From contig CALSRU010000004.1 in the NCBI GenBank assembly GCA_943788835.1, positions 27,941 through 91,940 of the forward strand: a DNA stretch of 64,000 nucleotides, in the 5' to 3' direction. The stretch is from an uncultured Pseudomonadales bacterium. Its GTDB lineage: Bacteria > Pseudomonadota > Gammaproteobacteria > Pseudomonadales > UBA7434. The number at the start of each line of letters is the position of its first letter. The first letter of the stretch is position 1. The notes under the pieces are model-generated. The model worked only from the letters and a program-made list of their open reading frames with translations, was not told where the DNA came from and did no database searches. The position numbers were made by a program, and so were the translations under genes. Shown here one piece after another: positions 26,299 through 36,126 of this stretch.

Positions 26299-28218
26299 AT
26301 GCTTAGAACTTTTCGTGAAAATATCAAAGGTCGCATGGGCAAGGTATTGCTCGCGATTATCATAGTGCCATTTGTTTTGTTTGGAGCTGAGTCACTTCTC
26401 ACCGGCGGTGGGGGGGCGGCAACCGTGCTTGAAGTGAATGGAGAGGAAATCGATGCGCAGCAAGTTGCTCAGGAAGTAGTGCTGTTGCGTAATGAGATGG
26501 CCTCGCGCATGGGTGAGGACGTGGATTTTGAGCAGTTAAGCCAAGAGAGACTCACCCCTGCGGCAATCCAAAGGCTAACTGAGTCAACGTTAATTCGCCA
26601 ATTATTTGGTGAGTTGTCTCTGACGATTCCCGAAGCGTTATTACAGCAAACGATTATGCAGACAACGGCGTTTCAAGTGGATGGCAAATTTTCTAGCGAA
26701 CAAATGAGCAGGGTACTTGCAGATACGGGTTTTAATTTGAATACCCTCAAGGGCCGCTTGGCCGAAGACATCCGTTTGGGTCAACTTAGAGCGGGCATTT
26801 TACAGAGCGGATTTGTCACTGAGCAGAACACTCGCTTGATACTAGAGATTGTGAACGAAACGCGTGCTGTTGATTGGGTCGAACTTGCAATTGGATCTAT
26901 CACTCAATCGACTGATACTAGCGAAGCTGAATTGATGGAATACTACGAGGCGAGTAAAGCTGAATTTCTTACAGCTTTGAACGTGGACGTTGAGTACTTG
27001 TTGATAGATCGTGAGGCATTTTCAGAGTCTGTCGACGAATCGTTAGTGGTGGCTGAATATAACAGCCAAAAAAATGAGTTTGTTGAGACTGAGCGTAGGG
27101 AAGTTGCGCATATATTGTTAGAGATTAACAGCGATCAGTCTGAGACTGATGCTCTGCAAAAAATGGCAGAAATCGCTGAAAAATATAATGCGGGTGCGTC
27201 CTTCAAAACATTAGCTGTTGAGTATTCGCAAGATGTGGGTTCGGCAAGGGACGGTGGCGACTTAGGCTATGCGGAAAAAGATGGCACCTTTCCTGAAGAA
27301 TTTGAAGAGGCTGTCTTCGCATTGTCCGAGGGGGCGCTTTCTGCTCCGGTCATCACGGATGCGGGTGTACACCTGATAACGGTTACTGATATCACTAAGA
27401 CTAGCATGCCTGAATTTGACGACATGAAGCGCGATATAGAAATGCAAATTCAGCGCCGCTCGGCCACCAAGGAATATGTCAGAGTGATGGCGCAAGTTGC
27501 GGACGTGGCATTCAATGCGGCCGATCTTGTAGAGCCCGCTTCGGCAATCAATGGTACGGTTGAGTCGGTTAGCGGCATCACGCGTACGGGCGATTCATCT
27601 TCATCAGGTCAAGATGCGCAGCTGACATCGCAACAGCAACAAATATTTTCAGATTCAAGAGTGTTAGACGCTCTTTTTAGTGCCGATGTGCTCGACGACG
27701 GAATGAATAGTGAAGTTGTTGAGTTGAATGACAGTCAGGGAGTTGTAGTCAGGGTTAAAGACGCCTACGAACCTCGGCAGCTCGATTTTGACGAAGTGCG
27801 TGCTCAAATTGAGACTCGTCTTCAGCAGCAAAAAGCTGAGCTTGCACTGAGTGAGCTGGCTGTAGAGTTGGTGCAGCAGGTTGCCGATGGCGGCGAATTC
27901 AGTAAGGTCATGGTTGCTGCTGGTCTTGCTCCGGCAGCCAGCGACGTTACCCGTCAAACTCGAACGCTTCCTCGCGAGTTACTTGAAGCTATTTTTGCTG
28001 CATCACGCTCCAGCGAAGGAAAAACGGTCGAGACCGTTGTCTCATCGAACGGTACGCAGTTTTTATTCAAAATCAATTCAGTCTCTGATGGCAAGGGTGC
28101 GCTTGATGCGAATCAGCAGGCATTGCTAAAGCAGCAGTCTGCTGATGCTGTTGCTCGTCAAGAGCTCAGTGCCTATATAGAAAATCTCAAGCAGTCGGCT
28201 GTGATTACAAGATATTAA
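26299..28218 (+). CDS. ppiD: periplasmic chaperone / peptidyl-prolyl isomerase PpiD
   Basis: Inner-membrane-anchored periplasmic folding factor associated with the Sec translocon. The 639-residue protein starts with the PpiD hallmark LRTFRENIKGRMGK and one membrane helix (VLLAIIIVPFVLFGAESLL). A SurA-like N-terminal domain follows, then one parvulin domain (about 265-360) with REVAHILLEI, GGDLGYAEK and the GVHLITV end. The C-terminal third is a less conserved helical region. It stands after hupB in the standard order. Confidence 0.93.
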   Translation: MLRTFRENIKGRMGKVLLAIIIVPFVLFGAESLLTGGGGAATVLEVNGEEIDAQQVAQEVVLLRNEMASRMGEDVDFEQLSQERLTPAAIQRLTESTLIRQLFGELSLTIPEALLQQTIMQTTAFQVDGKFSSEQMSRVLADTGFNLNTLKGRLAEDIRLGQLRAGILQSGFVTEQNTRLILEIVNETRAVDWVELAIGSITQSTDTSEAELMEYYEASKAEFLTALNVDVEYLLIDREAFSESVDESLVVAEYNSQKNEFVETERREVAHILLEINSDQSETDALQKMAEIAEKYNAGASFKTLAVEYSQDVGSARDGGDLGYAEKDGTFPEEFEEAVFALSEGALSAPVITDAGVHLITVTDITKTSMPEFDDMKRDIEMQIQRRSATKEYVRVMAQVADVAFNAADLVEPASAINGTVESVSGITRTGDSSSSGQDAQLTSQQQQIFSDSRVLDALFSADVLDDGMNSEVVELNDSQGVVVRVKDAYEPRQLDFDEVRAQIETRLQQQKAELALSELAVELVQQVADGGEFSKVMVAAGLAPAASDVTRQTRTLPRELLEAIFAASRSSEGKTVETVVSSNGTQFLFKINSVSDGKGALDANQQALLKQQSADAVARQELSAYIENLKQSAVITRY

Positions 28219-28262
28219 GCACGCAGTTGCTATCACGATATTCCATAATTTATTCATTCGAT

Positions 28263-28288
28263 CGGTATACATTCTTCAACGTATACCG
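28263..28288. promoter_or_regulatory. 8-bp inverted repeat upstream of serA
   Basis: CGGTATAC, ten bases, GTATACCG: a perfect inverted repeat 29 bases before the serA start and 45 bases after the ppiD stop. It could be an operator for a serA regulator, an mRNA hairpin in the serA leader, or the ppiD 3' end. AGTTTT follows, too weak a T-run to call it a terminator. Confidence 0.4.
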
Positions 28289-28316
28289 CCAGTTTTAAGT
28301 ACGGAGAAAAATCACA

Positions 28317-29486
28317 GTGTTTAGTGTTAAAACGTTCAACAATATCGCCCCCGAAGGCATCGCTGTATTCGATAAGAAAGATTATAGCGTTGGCCCAGAG
28401 CAAACAGGGCCTGATGCGATTTTATTGCGTAGCCATAAACTGCAAGAGGCCGAAATAGACGCATCGGTGAAAGCTATTGGGCGTGCTGGCGCTGGGGTTA
28501 ATAATGTGCCGGTTGATAGTTGTACTTCTCGTGGCATTCCAGTATTCAACGCCCCTGGGGCCAATGCAAACGCTGTAAAAGAGCTGGTTATGGCAGGTTT
28601 GCTGCTGGGTTCGCGCGGCATTATCCCAGGCGTTAAGTACGTTGATGAGTTGGCTGCACTTGAAGATAATGACGCCATGAATAAATTGTTAGAGCAAGAG
28701 AAAAAACGATTTAAAGGCGGCGAAATTCAAGGTAAAACGCTCGGTGTGGTCGGTTTAGGTGCTATCGGGTCGCAGGTGGCGAATATGGCTTTGAGCATGG
28801 GGATGAATGTGATCGGTTACGATCCGGCTATTTCTATTGAAGCCGCGTGGAGGTTGTCGAGCAAAGTAGAAAAGATGAATTCTATTGAGGCTTTGTTTGG
28901 CAAGGCTGACTTCATTTCTTTGCATTTACCTGTGCTTGATGCAACTCGTGACTTAGTTAATGAAAAACTGTTAAAGGTGGCTAAGCCAAATTGCAAAATT
29001 CTAAACTTCGCGCGTGCAGAAATTGTGAATGGTGAAGCAATTATCAAAGCACTTGATGCCGGAATAATAGCAGGCTACATTGCCGATTTTCCTAAGCCGG
29101 GAATGATAGGGCGGGAGGACGTTCTGCTTATGCCGCACATTGGTGCTAGCACCGAAGAAGCTGAGGTTAACTGCGCAGTGATGGCGGCAAAAGAATTACA
29201 AGATTATCTAGAGAATGGCAATGTTCTCAACTCTGTTAATTTCCCTCCTTTGTCATTAGATAGAACTTCCGGATATCGCTTGACGGTTTGTAATGTCAAC
29301 GTGCCGAGCATGTTAGGTAGCATTACCGCCGTACTGGCAGAGAATGCAATTAATGTTATCGACTTGTTAAATAAGAGTCGCGGTGATATGGCCTATAACA
29401 TCATCGATGTTGAGCAAAAGCCGACGGAATCTGTAGTTGCGGCACTATCCGAAATTGAAGGCGTCACGGCCGTTCGTTTATTGTAG
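28317..29486 (+). CDS. serA: D-3-phosphoglycerate dehydrogenase
   Basis: First step of serine biosynthesis, oxidising 3-phosphoglycerate with NAD+. The 389-residue protein has the hydroxyacid dehydrogenase layout: GRAGAGVNNV near residue 60, the Rossmann motif GVVGLGAIGSQVA, a catalytic Arg in NFARAEIVN, and catalytic His in MPHIGAST. A C-terminal ACT domain (about 315-389) begins near RLTVCNVNVPSMLG and probably senses serine. It starts with GTG preceded by GGAG. It is the short, single-ACT form rather than the E. coli-length enzyme. Confidence 0.9.
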   Translation: MFSVKTFNNIAPEGIAVFDKKDYSVGPEQTGPDAILLRSHKLQEAEIDASVKAIGRAGAGVNNVPVDSCTSRGIPVFNAPGANANAVKELVMAGLLLGSRGIIPGVKYVDELAALEDNDAMNKLLEQEKKRFKGGEIQGKTLGVVGLGAIGSQVANMALSMGMNVIGYDPAISIEAAWRLSSKVEKMNSIEALFGKADFISLHLPVLDATRDLVNEKLLKVAKPNCKILNFARAEIVNGEAIIKALDAGIIAGYIADFPKPGMIGREDVLLMPHIGASTEEAEVNCAVMAAKELQDYLENGNVLNSVNFPPLSLDRTSGYRLTVCNVNVPSMLGSITAVLAENAINVIDLLNKSRGDMAYNIIDVEQKPTESVVAALSEIEGVTAVRLL

Positions 29487-29610
29487 TCGATTTTGCGCTT
29501 TCGAAATCTTTATGAGAGTTTGTGGTTGACGCCAGATTTAAGTGAATCGACCCATAATTTAGTTTTTATATGCTGATCTGCGATCTAAACTGTCGTCGCT
29601 ATATCCCCCA

Positions 29611-29637
29611 AAAAAGCTCAGCATTGCTGGGCTTTTT
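29611..29637. terminator. bidirectional Rho-independent terminator after serA
   Basis: AGCTCAGC-ATT-GCTGGGCT forms an 8-bp stem with one G-T wobble, with A6 on the left and T6 on the right. It ends serA about 125 bases after its stop and blocks transcription toward the next gene. Confidence 0.85.
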
Positions 29638-29801
29638 TGTTCATCTCACCGAGAACTTTTCCCTGCTAGCTTCTACACTATTACTAGAGAGTTTTCAGGG
29701 TTTGCCTTGTGGACTACTCGAATAGCTGTAGGGCCTAGGTAGCTTTAACTATGCGTGTGCCGAGCTAGGCTCGTCGATCTTTCGTCATTAGTGGTGGCTG
29801 T

Positions 29802-30428
29802 ATGGATGCTAATATATTTGGAGTAAGGCTGAAGCCTCGCTTAGAGCGATTGATCTGGTCTTGGCTTGTCATTCTGTCCAGTGGGCTGATACAGGCCTGT
29901 ACCTTCACTGACCCCGATGCTGGTGCACTGAATCGCCTGACAGGGGCCGTTTTATCTACAGTGCCTTATGTTCCCTCATATAAACTTGATCGAGAGCTGC
30001 GATATCCCTTATCCAGTCAGGCGGAAATTTATGTGGCTGGTGATAATCAACAATTAGTTGATGAATTGGGTCATCAATTAGGGGCTTACTTTAATTCGGT
30101 GGCTGTGGTTAGTGGTGATCAGTCGCCTGGGGAGCAAGGTTTTTATTTAACGCTTCGAAGTCGGCCCTCATCAGTTTCCAGCGGATTAGTCATATCGTCT
30201 GAGGTGGTTGGTGAAAACGATATTTCACGGCTTGATGGTGAAACGGTTAATCCAACACATGCGAGAAGGCTTGAAATTAATATAACGGACCTGCATAGTA
30301 ATCGATCGTTTGATCAGATAACTATCAGCTTTTTGTCGTCGCAAGCATTTAGCTCGACGCGAGGGCAAAATAAGTTTAAGCGTGCATTCGAGCATACGGC
30401 AGCTCTATTGGCTGGGCATAACGGGTAG
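29802..30428 (+). CDS. putative lipoprotein, DUF4823-like
   Basis: A 208-residue protein with a basic N-terminus, a hydrophobic stretch (LIWSWLVILSSGLIQA) and Cys in LIQAC, an acceptable lipobox, so probably an outer- or inner-membrane lipoprotein. The mature part looks like a mixed alpha/beta domain (AEIYVAGDNQQLVDELGHQLG ...). In Pseudomonas a DUF4823 lipoprotein and a DUF1285 protein lie beside the ETF genes, and the same neighbours are here, which is why I suggest that family. I do not recognise it from sequence motifs alone. Function unknown. Confidence 0.55.
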   Translation: MDANIFGVRLKPRLERLIWSWLVILSSGLIQACTFTDPDAGALNRLTGAVLSTVPYVPSYKLDRELRYPLSSQAEIYVAGDNQQLVDELGHQLGAYFNSVAVVSGDQSPGEQGFYLTLRSRPSSVSSGLVISSEVVGENDISRLDGETVNPTHARRLEINITDLHSNRSFDQITISFLSSQAFSSTRGQNKFKRAFEHTAALLAGHNG

Positions 30429-30596
30429 TTGTTGGCCGGCCTCTTTTATGCTTTTTTTTGCAAAGATCAGGGCAGACAAAAACTAAGCAATAGTTTTAGT
30501 GTCTTGCTATACGATCTATCTTTATGCATTGGGTTTGAGTTAGATGCTGCAATAAAAACCGATGTTATCCTTTAAACATAAAAAAGGGTTCTGAGC

Positions 30597-31079
30597 ATGA
30601 TTGGCGGCAAGCTGAGTAAAGGTAGAATTCCAATAAGGATCCATAGCGATGGACGATGGTTTTACAACGACTCGCCAATTGAACGTAATGCTATGGTGCG
30701 TTTGTTTGCCAAACAACTAATGACAATCGATAACGATTATTATATCCAAGCACCAGAGCAGACTCTGAAGATAGAGGTCGATGATCTACCCTTCGTGATT
30801 GTTGAGGTTGAGCGTCATGATCCTGGTGCGGCACAACAAATTATTGCGACGACAAATTGTGGCGACGAATTCGTCATTGGTGACGGCCATCGCATAAACT
30901 TATCATTGCCGCCGGGTCAGATGACCGAAGTGCCCAAAGTACATGTTCGTGACGGTTTATATGCGCGAGCCTCTCGCAGTTGTTATTATCAGTTGGTTGA
31001 GTGGGGTGTGCCTAACGAAATCCAAGGCATACTATTACTGCAGTCGTCCGGCATTAAGTACACGCTAGGCCGGCTGTAG
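30597..31079 (+). CDS. DUF1285 family protein
   Basis: A 160-residue cytoplasmic protein matching DUF1285: IRIHSDGRWFYNDSPIERNAMVRLFAKQL near the N-terminus, YYIQAPEQTLKIEVDDLPFVIV in the middle, and a C-terminal YYQLVEWGV. The fold is reported as a small beta-rich domain; biological function is not known. It neighbours ETF-QO in pseudomonads as well. Confidence 0.8.
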   Translation: MIGGKLSKGRIPIRIHSDGRWFYNDSPIERNAMVRLFAKQLMTIDNDYYIQAPEQTLKIEVDDLPFVIVEVERHDPGAAQQIIATTNCGDEFVIGDGHRINLSLPPGQMTEVPKVHVRDGLYARASRSCYYQLVEWGVPNEIQGILLLQSSGIKYTLGRL

Positions 31080-31186
31080 CTCGCCGGATTTGGATCCTCC
31101 CTGATCCTATTCGAATTCCTTTAGATGTTCAGTGTGTTGGCATGACAATTAAGCAGCGCCAATTTCGGCCTGAATCAAAATTAGCA

Positions 31187-32830
31187 TTACATGTTTGGGT
31201 AGTTTGGCCCACCACTTCCTTCGGGCGTCACCCAAACAATGTTTTGCGAGGGCTCTTTAATATCGCAGGTTTTACAATGAACGCAGTTTTGAGCGTTGAT
31301 TTGAAATGCCGGTTCGCCATCTTTTTCAACAATCTCATAGACGCCGGCAGGGCAGTAACGTTGGGCAGGCTCATCATATACCGGTAAGTTATGCGCTATA
31401 GGTAAGCTGCTATCTTTCAAGTGGAGATGACAAGGTTGGTCTTCTTCATGGTTGGTGTTAGATAGAAACACAGAAGATAGCTTGTCAAAGCTAATCACAT
31501 TATCTGGTTTGGGGTATTCGATTTTCGGCATATCAGCGGCAGGTTTTAGAAGTGCATGATCGGGCGTCGAATCCGATAGGGTGATAGGTAATTTGCCTTG
31601 CAGTATCCCTTGGTCGATAAAGGCTGCCGCGCCTCCAATAATGCCGCCAAATTTGTGTAGCAGCGGGCCGAAGTTGCGCCATTTGTTCAGCTCTTCATTT
31701 AGCCAAGAGTTGTCGAAATTGGTTTGGTAGGCAGTAATATCACGCTCTTGGGTTTCGGCGCTTAGCGTATTGAAAAGAGTTTCGGCTGCGATCATTCCTG
31801 ATTTCATCGCCGTATGGCTGCCTTTTATACGGGCGAAGTTTAGCGTGCCTGCGTCGTCTCCAATTAACAATCCGCCAGGAAAGGACATTTTAGGGCGTGA
31901 TTGTGGGCCACCCTTAATAATCGCACGCGCACCATAGCTGATGCGTTTGCCGCCCTCTAAACAGGCTTTTATCTTGGCATGCTGCTTCCACTGTTGAAAT
32001 TCATCAAAAGGTGAAAGGTGAGGGTTTTCGTAGCTAAGAGGTACCACGTAGCCTACAGCAACTTGATTGCCTTCGCCGTGATAGAGGTACGAGCCCGAAA
32101 CGGTACTCTTTGCTGCGGGCCAGCCCATGGTGTGCACTACTAATCCAGATCGATGTTTTTTAGGATCAATTTCCCAAATTTCTTTAAAGCCAATGCCATA
32201 ATGTTGTGGTTCCGAATCTCTATCTAATTCAAAGCGTGCTATGACTTCCTTGCCAAGGTTACCTCGGCATCCCTCGGAGAAAACGGTGTACTTTGCATGA
32301 AGCTCCATGCCGGGCATGTAGCTGTCTTTATGCTCACCGGTCGCGCTAAGTCCCATATCGCCTGTTGCGATTCCTTTAACACTACCATCTTCGTGGTAGA
32401 GTACTTCTGCAGCAGCAAAGCCGGGGTAGACTTCTACGCCTAGTGATTCAGCTTGCTCGGCTAGCCAGCGACATACATTACCCAAGCTAATGACATAGTT
32501 ACCATGGTTTTTCAGGCCGGGGCTGAACAAAGTGGGTACAGAAAAAGCCGACTTTTCATTCGGTAAGAATAAAACGTTATCTTCACTAACAGGAACATTA
32601 AGTGGCGCGCCTAATTCCTTCCAGTTAGGGAAGAGTTCGTTCATGGAGCGAGGGTCCAGTACGGCCCCCGATAAAATGTGCGCGCCAACCTCGGAGCCTT
32701 TTTCTACCACGCATATAGCAACTTCTTGTTCGCTAGCTTGAGCAAGCTGTGCTAGCTTGCAGGCAGTGGAGAGGCCAGCCGGCCCGGCGCCAACAATTAC
32801 CACATCAAACTCCATCGACTCTCTCGTCAT
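31187..32830 (-). CDS. electron transfer flavoprotein-ubiquinone oxidoreductase
   Basis: Passes electrons from reduced ETF to the ubiquinone pool, linking acyl-CoA and related dehydrogenases to respiration. The 547-residue membrane-associated flavoprotein starts with the FAD motif VVIVGAGPAGLS. The C-terminal ferredoxin-like domain carries 4Fe-4S ligands in CPAGVYEI and CVHCKTCDI. The ATG at 32830 follows GAGG at a good distance and puts the FAD motif at the N-terminus; an upstream frame to 32887 is open but unlikely. It is divergent from etfB-etfA, which encode its electron donor. Confidence 0.94.
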   Translation of the reverse strand: MTRESMEFDVVIVGAGPAGLSTACKLAQLAQASEQEVAICVVEKGSEVGAHILSGAVLDPRSMNELFPNWKELGAPLNVPVSEDNVLFLPNEKSAFSVPTLFSPGLKNHGNYVISLGNVCRWLAEQAESLGVEVYPGFAAAEVLYHEDGSVKGIATGDMGLSATGEHKDSYMPGMELHAKYTVFSEGCRGNLGKEVIARFELDRDSEPQHYGIGFKEIWEIDPKKHRSGLVVHTMGWPAAKSTVSGSYLYHGEGNQVAVGYVVPLSYENPHLSPFDEFQQWKQHAKIKACLEGGKRISYGARAIIKGGPQSRPKMSFPGGLLIGDDAGTLNFARIKGSHTAMKSGMIAAETLFNTLSAETQERDITAYQTNFDNSWLNEELNKWRNFGPLLHKFGGIIGGAAAFIDQGILQGKLPITLSDSTPDHALLKPAADMPKIEYPKPDNVISFDKLSSVFLSNTNHEEDQPCHLHLKDSSLPIAHNLPVYDEPAQRYCPAGVYEIVEKDGEPAFQINAQNCVHCKTCDIKEPSQNIVWVTPEGSGGPNYPNM

Positions 32831-33477
32831 AATTTTTACCTCGGCTAAGACTTTTCTATCGTAAGGCGAGTCAAGTTTGACCCGCAAGAATGGCTATTTT
32901 TTGTTGCGTGAAATTCTATCAAACTATATTTGAGCTAGAACAATCTGCAATAGTCGCTGTGAAATCGGAGGAACACAATGCTTTGCATATTTGCATTGCT
33001 GGTGCGCACTGATCGCATCATATTAGGGCCTGCTCGTTAATTGCAAAAGGGTACTTCGCGTGAACGAGTGCCAAGTTGCTCTGCTAAAAGCCACTGTTAA
33101 ATGGCTTTTCACTGAGCAATTAGACACCTTGGAATTATATGCAAATTGTTGTCGCCCAACCATGAAAATGTCGAATAAAGTGAAACCTGACTTTAATTTA
33201 GAGTCCGCAAACTAAATTTTTGTTAAATATCTAATCTGCGGCGATGTAGGTAGCGTATATGCTGTGCAAAGCGAGTAGTAAAGACTGTTGATTCAGTTAA
33301 ATAGTCGATGATTAACACGTCTAGATGGTTGACCTAAGGCAAGAATATAGACATTATACCGCGCTCTTTTTTGCTGATAATTCTTCGACGTTTATCTCAA
33401 CAGCAATTTAGTTGTCGAGACGCCTTTATTACACACTTAGTACTTACACTCACAATTGATTAATAAGCGGAGACTCT
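32831..33477. other. divergent control region between ETF-QO and etfB
   Basis: About 650 bases without a gene. It contains a 44-base interrupted palindrome (33076-33119, listed separately). The flanks should hold promoters for both divergent units. TAGACATTATAC near 33350 is a possible -10 for etfB. Confidence 0.55.
33076..33119. repeat. 44-base interrupted palindrome
   Basis: TTGCTC, 4 bases, AAAAGCCA, 8-base loop, TGGCTTTT, 4 bases, GAGCAA. Two perfectly paired arms are separated by a symmetrical 4x4 internal loop. It is about 250 bases from the ETF-QO start and 360 from etfB, with no gene end nearby, so a simple terminator role is unlikely. An operator, a cruciform or part of an untranslated RNA are possible. 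Confidence 0.6.
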
Positions 33478-34227
33478 ATGAAAGTTTTGGTAGCAGTCAA
33501 GCGCGTTATCGACTACAACGTTAAAGCTAGGCCTAAGGCCGACGGCTCTGATGTCGATCTCGCCAATGTCAAAATGGCACTCAACCCATTTTGTGAAATA
33601 GCGATTGAAGAGGCTGTGCGCCTCAAAGAGGCCGGCTCTGTAACTGAAATCGTCTCAGTTTCAATTGGGCCTAAAGTCTGCCAAGAGCAGTTGCGCACAT
33701 CGCTCGCGTTGGGCGCGGACCGAGCCATTTTAATTGAGACTGACGTATCCCCTGAGCCATTGGCTGTGGCTAAGTTACTCAAGGCAGTAGTCGAAAAAGA
33801 ATCGCCCGATCTGGTCATTCTGGGCAAGCAAGCCATCGATGGCGATAATAACCAAACTGGACAAATGCTTGGTGCTCTTACAGGCATGCCGCAAGGAACA
33901 TTTGCTTCGGTTGTTAAACTCGACGGTTCAAACGTTAATGTAACGCGTGAAATCGATGGAGGCTTGCAAACTGTGAGTTTGACTTTGCCAGCCATTGTCA
34001 CCACAGACTTGCGTCTCAACGAGCCGCGCTATGCATCCTTGCCGAACATTATGAAGGCAAAAAAGAAACCGCTCGACACATTAACTCCTGGCGAATTGAG
34101 TGTGGATATTTCTCCGCGCGTAACGCTGGTCAAAGTATCTCCTCCGCCCCAGCGCCAAGCAGGTATAAAAGTAGAGGGTGTCGATGAACTGGTCGATAAA
34201 CTGAAAAATGAAGCGAAGGTGATTTGA
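33478..34227 (+). CDS. etfB: electron transfer flavoprotein beta subunit
   Basis: Beta subunit of ETF, which accepts electrons from acyl-CoA dehydrogenases and binds AMP structurally. The 249-residue protein starts [24 protein letters not shown] and has [18 protein letters not shown], the [10 protein letters not shown] segment and the [15 protein letters not shown] motif. The recognition-loop region lies near the C-terminal [11 protein letters not shown]. It overlaps etfA by one base (TGATG), implying coupled translation. Confidence 0.95.
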   Translation: MKVLVAVKRVIDYNVKARPKADGSDVDLANVKMALNPFCEIAIEEAVRLKEAGSVTEIVSVSIGPKVCQEQLRTSLALGADRAILIETDVSPEPLAVAKLLKAVVEKESPDLVILGKQAIDGDNNQTGQMLGALTGMPQGTFASVVKLDGSNVNVTREIDGGLQTVSLTLPAIVTTDLRLNEPRYASLPNIMKAKKKPLDTLTPGELSVDISPRVTLVKVSPPPQRQAGIKVEGVDELVDKLKNEAKVI

Positions 34228-35156
34228 TGAGTATTCTTGTTGTAGCTGAACACGATAATGCCCAATTAAAGGATGCCACGTTAAGCACGGTCGCTGCAGC
34301 GGCAGCGATTGGCGGCGACATAACCATTTTGGTGGCTGGTCAAGACTGTGATGCTGCTGCGCAGCAAGCAAGTGCAGTGGCAGGCGTGGCAAAAGTCTTG
34401 AGTGCAGATAATGCATCCTACGGGCACCAGTTGGCAGAAAATATAAGCGGTTTAGTGGCTGAAGTGGCTGCTGATTACGATTACGTTCTGGCACCGGCAA
34501 CTACTGGGGGAAAAAATTTCTTGCCGCGTGTTGCAGCTTTGCTAGACGTACAAATGATTTCGGAAATATCGGCGGTAATTAGTGGGGACACTTTCGAGCG
34601 CCCCATCTATGCCGGCAACATTATTGCTACTGTGCAATCAAGTGATGCGAAAAAGGTAATCTCAGTGCGCACCACCGCCTTCGACGCAGTGGCAGCAACT
34701 GGGGGTTCAGCTGCTGTTGAGGCTCTTGCATCGATCCATGACGCAGGTATATCAGCCTTTGTCAGTGAAGAAATTGTTAAATCAGATCGTCCTGAATTGA
34801 CTTCGGCGAGCGTCGTTGTTTCCGGTGGTCGAGGCATGCAAAATGGCGAAAACTTCAAGTTAATCGAAGCCGTTGCCGATAAGCTCAGTGCAGCTATGGG
34901 TGCGTCGCGCGCAGCAGTCGATGCGGGTTTCGTTCCCAATGATATGCAGGTAGGGCAGACCGGAAAAATTGTAGCCCCTGATCTATATATCGCTGTGGGC
35001 ATATCGGGCGCCATTCAGCATCTGGCGGGCATGAAAGACAGTAAAGTGATTGTTGCCATCAACAAGGACGAAGATGCGCCTATCTTTCAGGTTGCCGATT
35101 ACGGCTTGGTGGCCGATCTGTTCACCGTGCTCCCTGAGTTAGCCGAAAAGCTCTAG
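34227..35156 (+). CDS. etfA: electron transfer flavoprotein alpha subunit
   Basis: FAD-binding subunit of ETF, 309 residues from the ATG at 34227. The C-terminal FAD domain has [20 protein letters not shown], the [20 protein letters not shown] segment and [12 protein letters not shown], all diagnostic. The N-terminal half has the usual [22 protein letters not shown] Rho-independent terminator follows 14 bases after its stop, closing the etfBA unit. Confidence 0.95.
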   Translation: MSILVVAEHDNAQLKDATLSTVAAAAAIGGDITILVAGQDCDAAAQQASAVAGVAKVLSADNASYGHQLAENISGLVAEVAADYDYVLAPATTGGKNFLPRVAALLDVQMISEISAVISGDTFERPIYAGNIIATVQSSDAKKVISVRTTAFDAVAATGGSAAVEALASIHDAGISAFVSEEIVKSDRPELTSASVVVSGGRGMQNGENFKLIEAVADKLSAAMGASRAAVDAGFVPNDMQVGQTGKIVAPDLYIAVGISGAIQHLAGMKDSKVIVAINKDEDAPIFQVADYGLVADLFTVLPELAEKL

Positions 35157-35169
35157 CGCTTCTCAGCTG

Positions 35170-35199
35170 AAAAAGCCCGGCTTGTGTCGGGCTTTTTTT
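35170..35199. terminator. Rho-independent terminator after etfA
   Basis: AAAAAGCCCG, an 8-base loop and CGGGCTTTTTTT lie directly after etfA: a strong stem with a long T-run on the plus strand and A-run on the other side. Confidence 0.92.
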
Positions 35200-35259
35200 A
35201 TGGCTCTAATAATCATCGTACCGTTGTAATCATATTTAGAAGTGAGTGGTAAGGCAATT

Positions 35260-35766
35260 ATGGGTGAGGGTGTGTCTAGCGATGACAGGCTATTGATCAC
35301 TGAACTATTGGGTCGAGAGCCGCGCGGCTTGGCAGCTGTACAAGTTCGTAACGCTAAGGGTGGGCCAAGTGTTATCAGAGTAGAGAGTTTGGTGGATCAA
35401 AAACCATTTCCTACCCTGTTTTGGCTCGTCGATAAAGAGCTTAATTACTGGCTAGACGGACTTGAGGCGGCAGGCAATATTTCTGTGTTACAGCGCCAAA
35501 TTGATGCTTCCGCGGACTTGAGGGCTGAAATAGCGATGGATCATGCCCGTTATATTGCTGCGCGAGACAGTTACATGTCTGGGACCATACGCCAGCAGCT
35601 TGCAGAGCTAAATTACCTCGCTGCATTACAAAAAAAGGGTATTGGTGGGATCAGTGATTTTACTCGTATTCGGTGTTTTCACACCTATTACGCAGCGCAT
35701 CTGGTTCAAACTAATGCCGTTGGGTCGATGATAGACCGCCACTTCGCGCGAGGTGTAAGCCTTTGA
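35260..35766 (+). CDS. DUF501 family protein
   Basis: A 168-residue protein matching DUF501: LLGREPRGLAAVQVRNAKGGPSVIRVESLVDQKPFPTLFWLVDKEL, then a helical region with DHARYIAARD and an LVQTNAVGSMID end. Function unknown; the family is found in actinobacteria and several gammaproteobacteria. The frame is open to a GTG at 35242, but the ATG at 35260 has TAAGG just before it. It is isolated between terminators. Confidence 0.75.
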   Translation: MGEGVSSDDRLLITELLGREPRGLAAVQVRNAKGGPSVIRVESLVDQKPFPTLFWLVDKELNYWLDGLEAAGNISVLQRQIDASADLRAEIAMDHARYIAARDSYMSGTIRQQLAELNYLAALQKKGIGGISDFTRIRCFHTYYAAHLVQTNAVGSMIDRHFARGVSL

Positions 35767-36126
35767 TCTGGGTGATTTTATAGGATTGCTTGCGTGGGGC
35801 GAGGACCGAGCAGGTTAAGTTCGGTATCAGGGCCCCTGTGCCTAGAATGTAAGGCGGCGCCGATTATCGTTGCAAAAATGAGCAGGCGGAGTTACTATCG
35901 ATCATAGACAATAAAATTTCGTTTAAAAAACGATCAATAAAGAGAAGATAGAAGCGGCGGTCTCCCCCAAAAATGACCCGGCGAGCAGTGTAAAAATATT
36001 GACTAGAAATAGTATTATTTTTAGATAAAAACAATCCGTTAGAAAAGTTGGCCTGAGCCGATTGCTGCAATAAGAAATGAAGCCAACTCAATCTAGCTTG
36101 TAGAAATAGTTTTCGGAGTTCTACTT
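35767..36126. other. intergenic region upstream of the exported-protein pair
   Basis: No gene. It contains a sigma-70-like promoter (35999-36027) and an AT-rich leader of about 95 bases before the next start. Confidence 0.55.
35999..36027 (+). promoter_or_regulatory. probable sigma-70 promoter for the PEP-CTERM-like gene
   Basis: TTGACT, a 17-base spacer and TAGATA lie about 100 bases before the start at 36127, in an otherwise empty AT-rich stretch. Confidence 0.5.
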
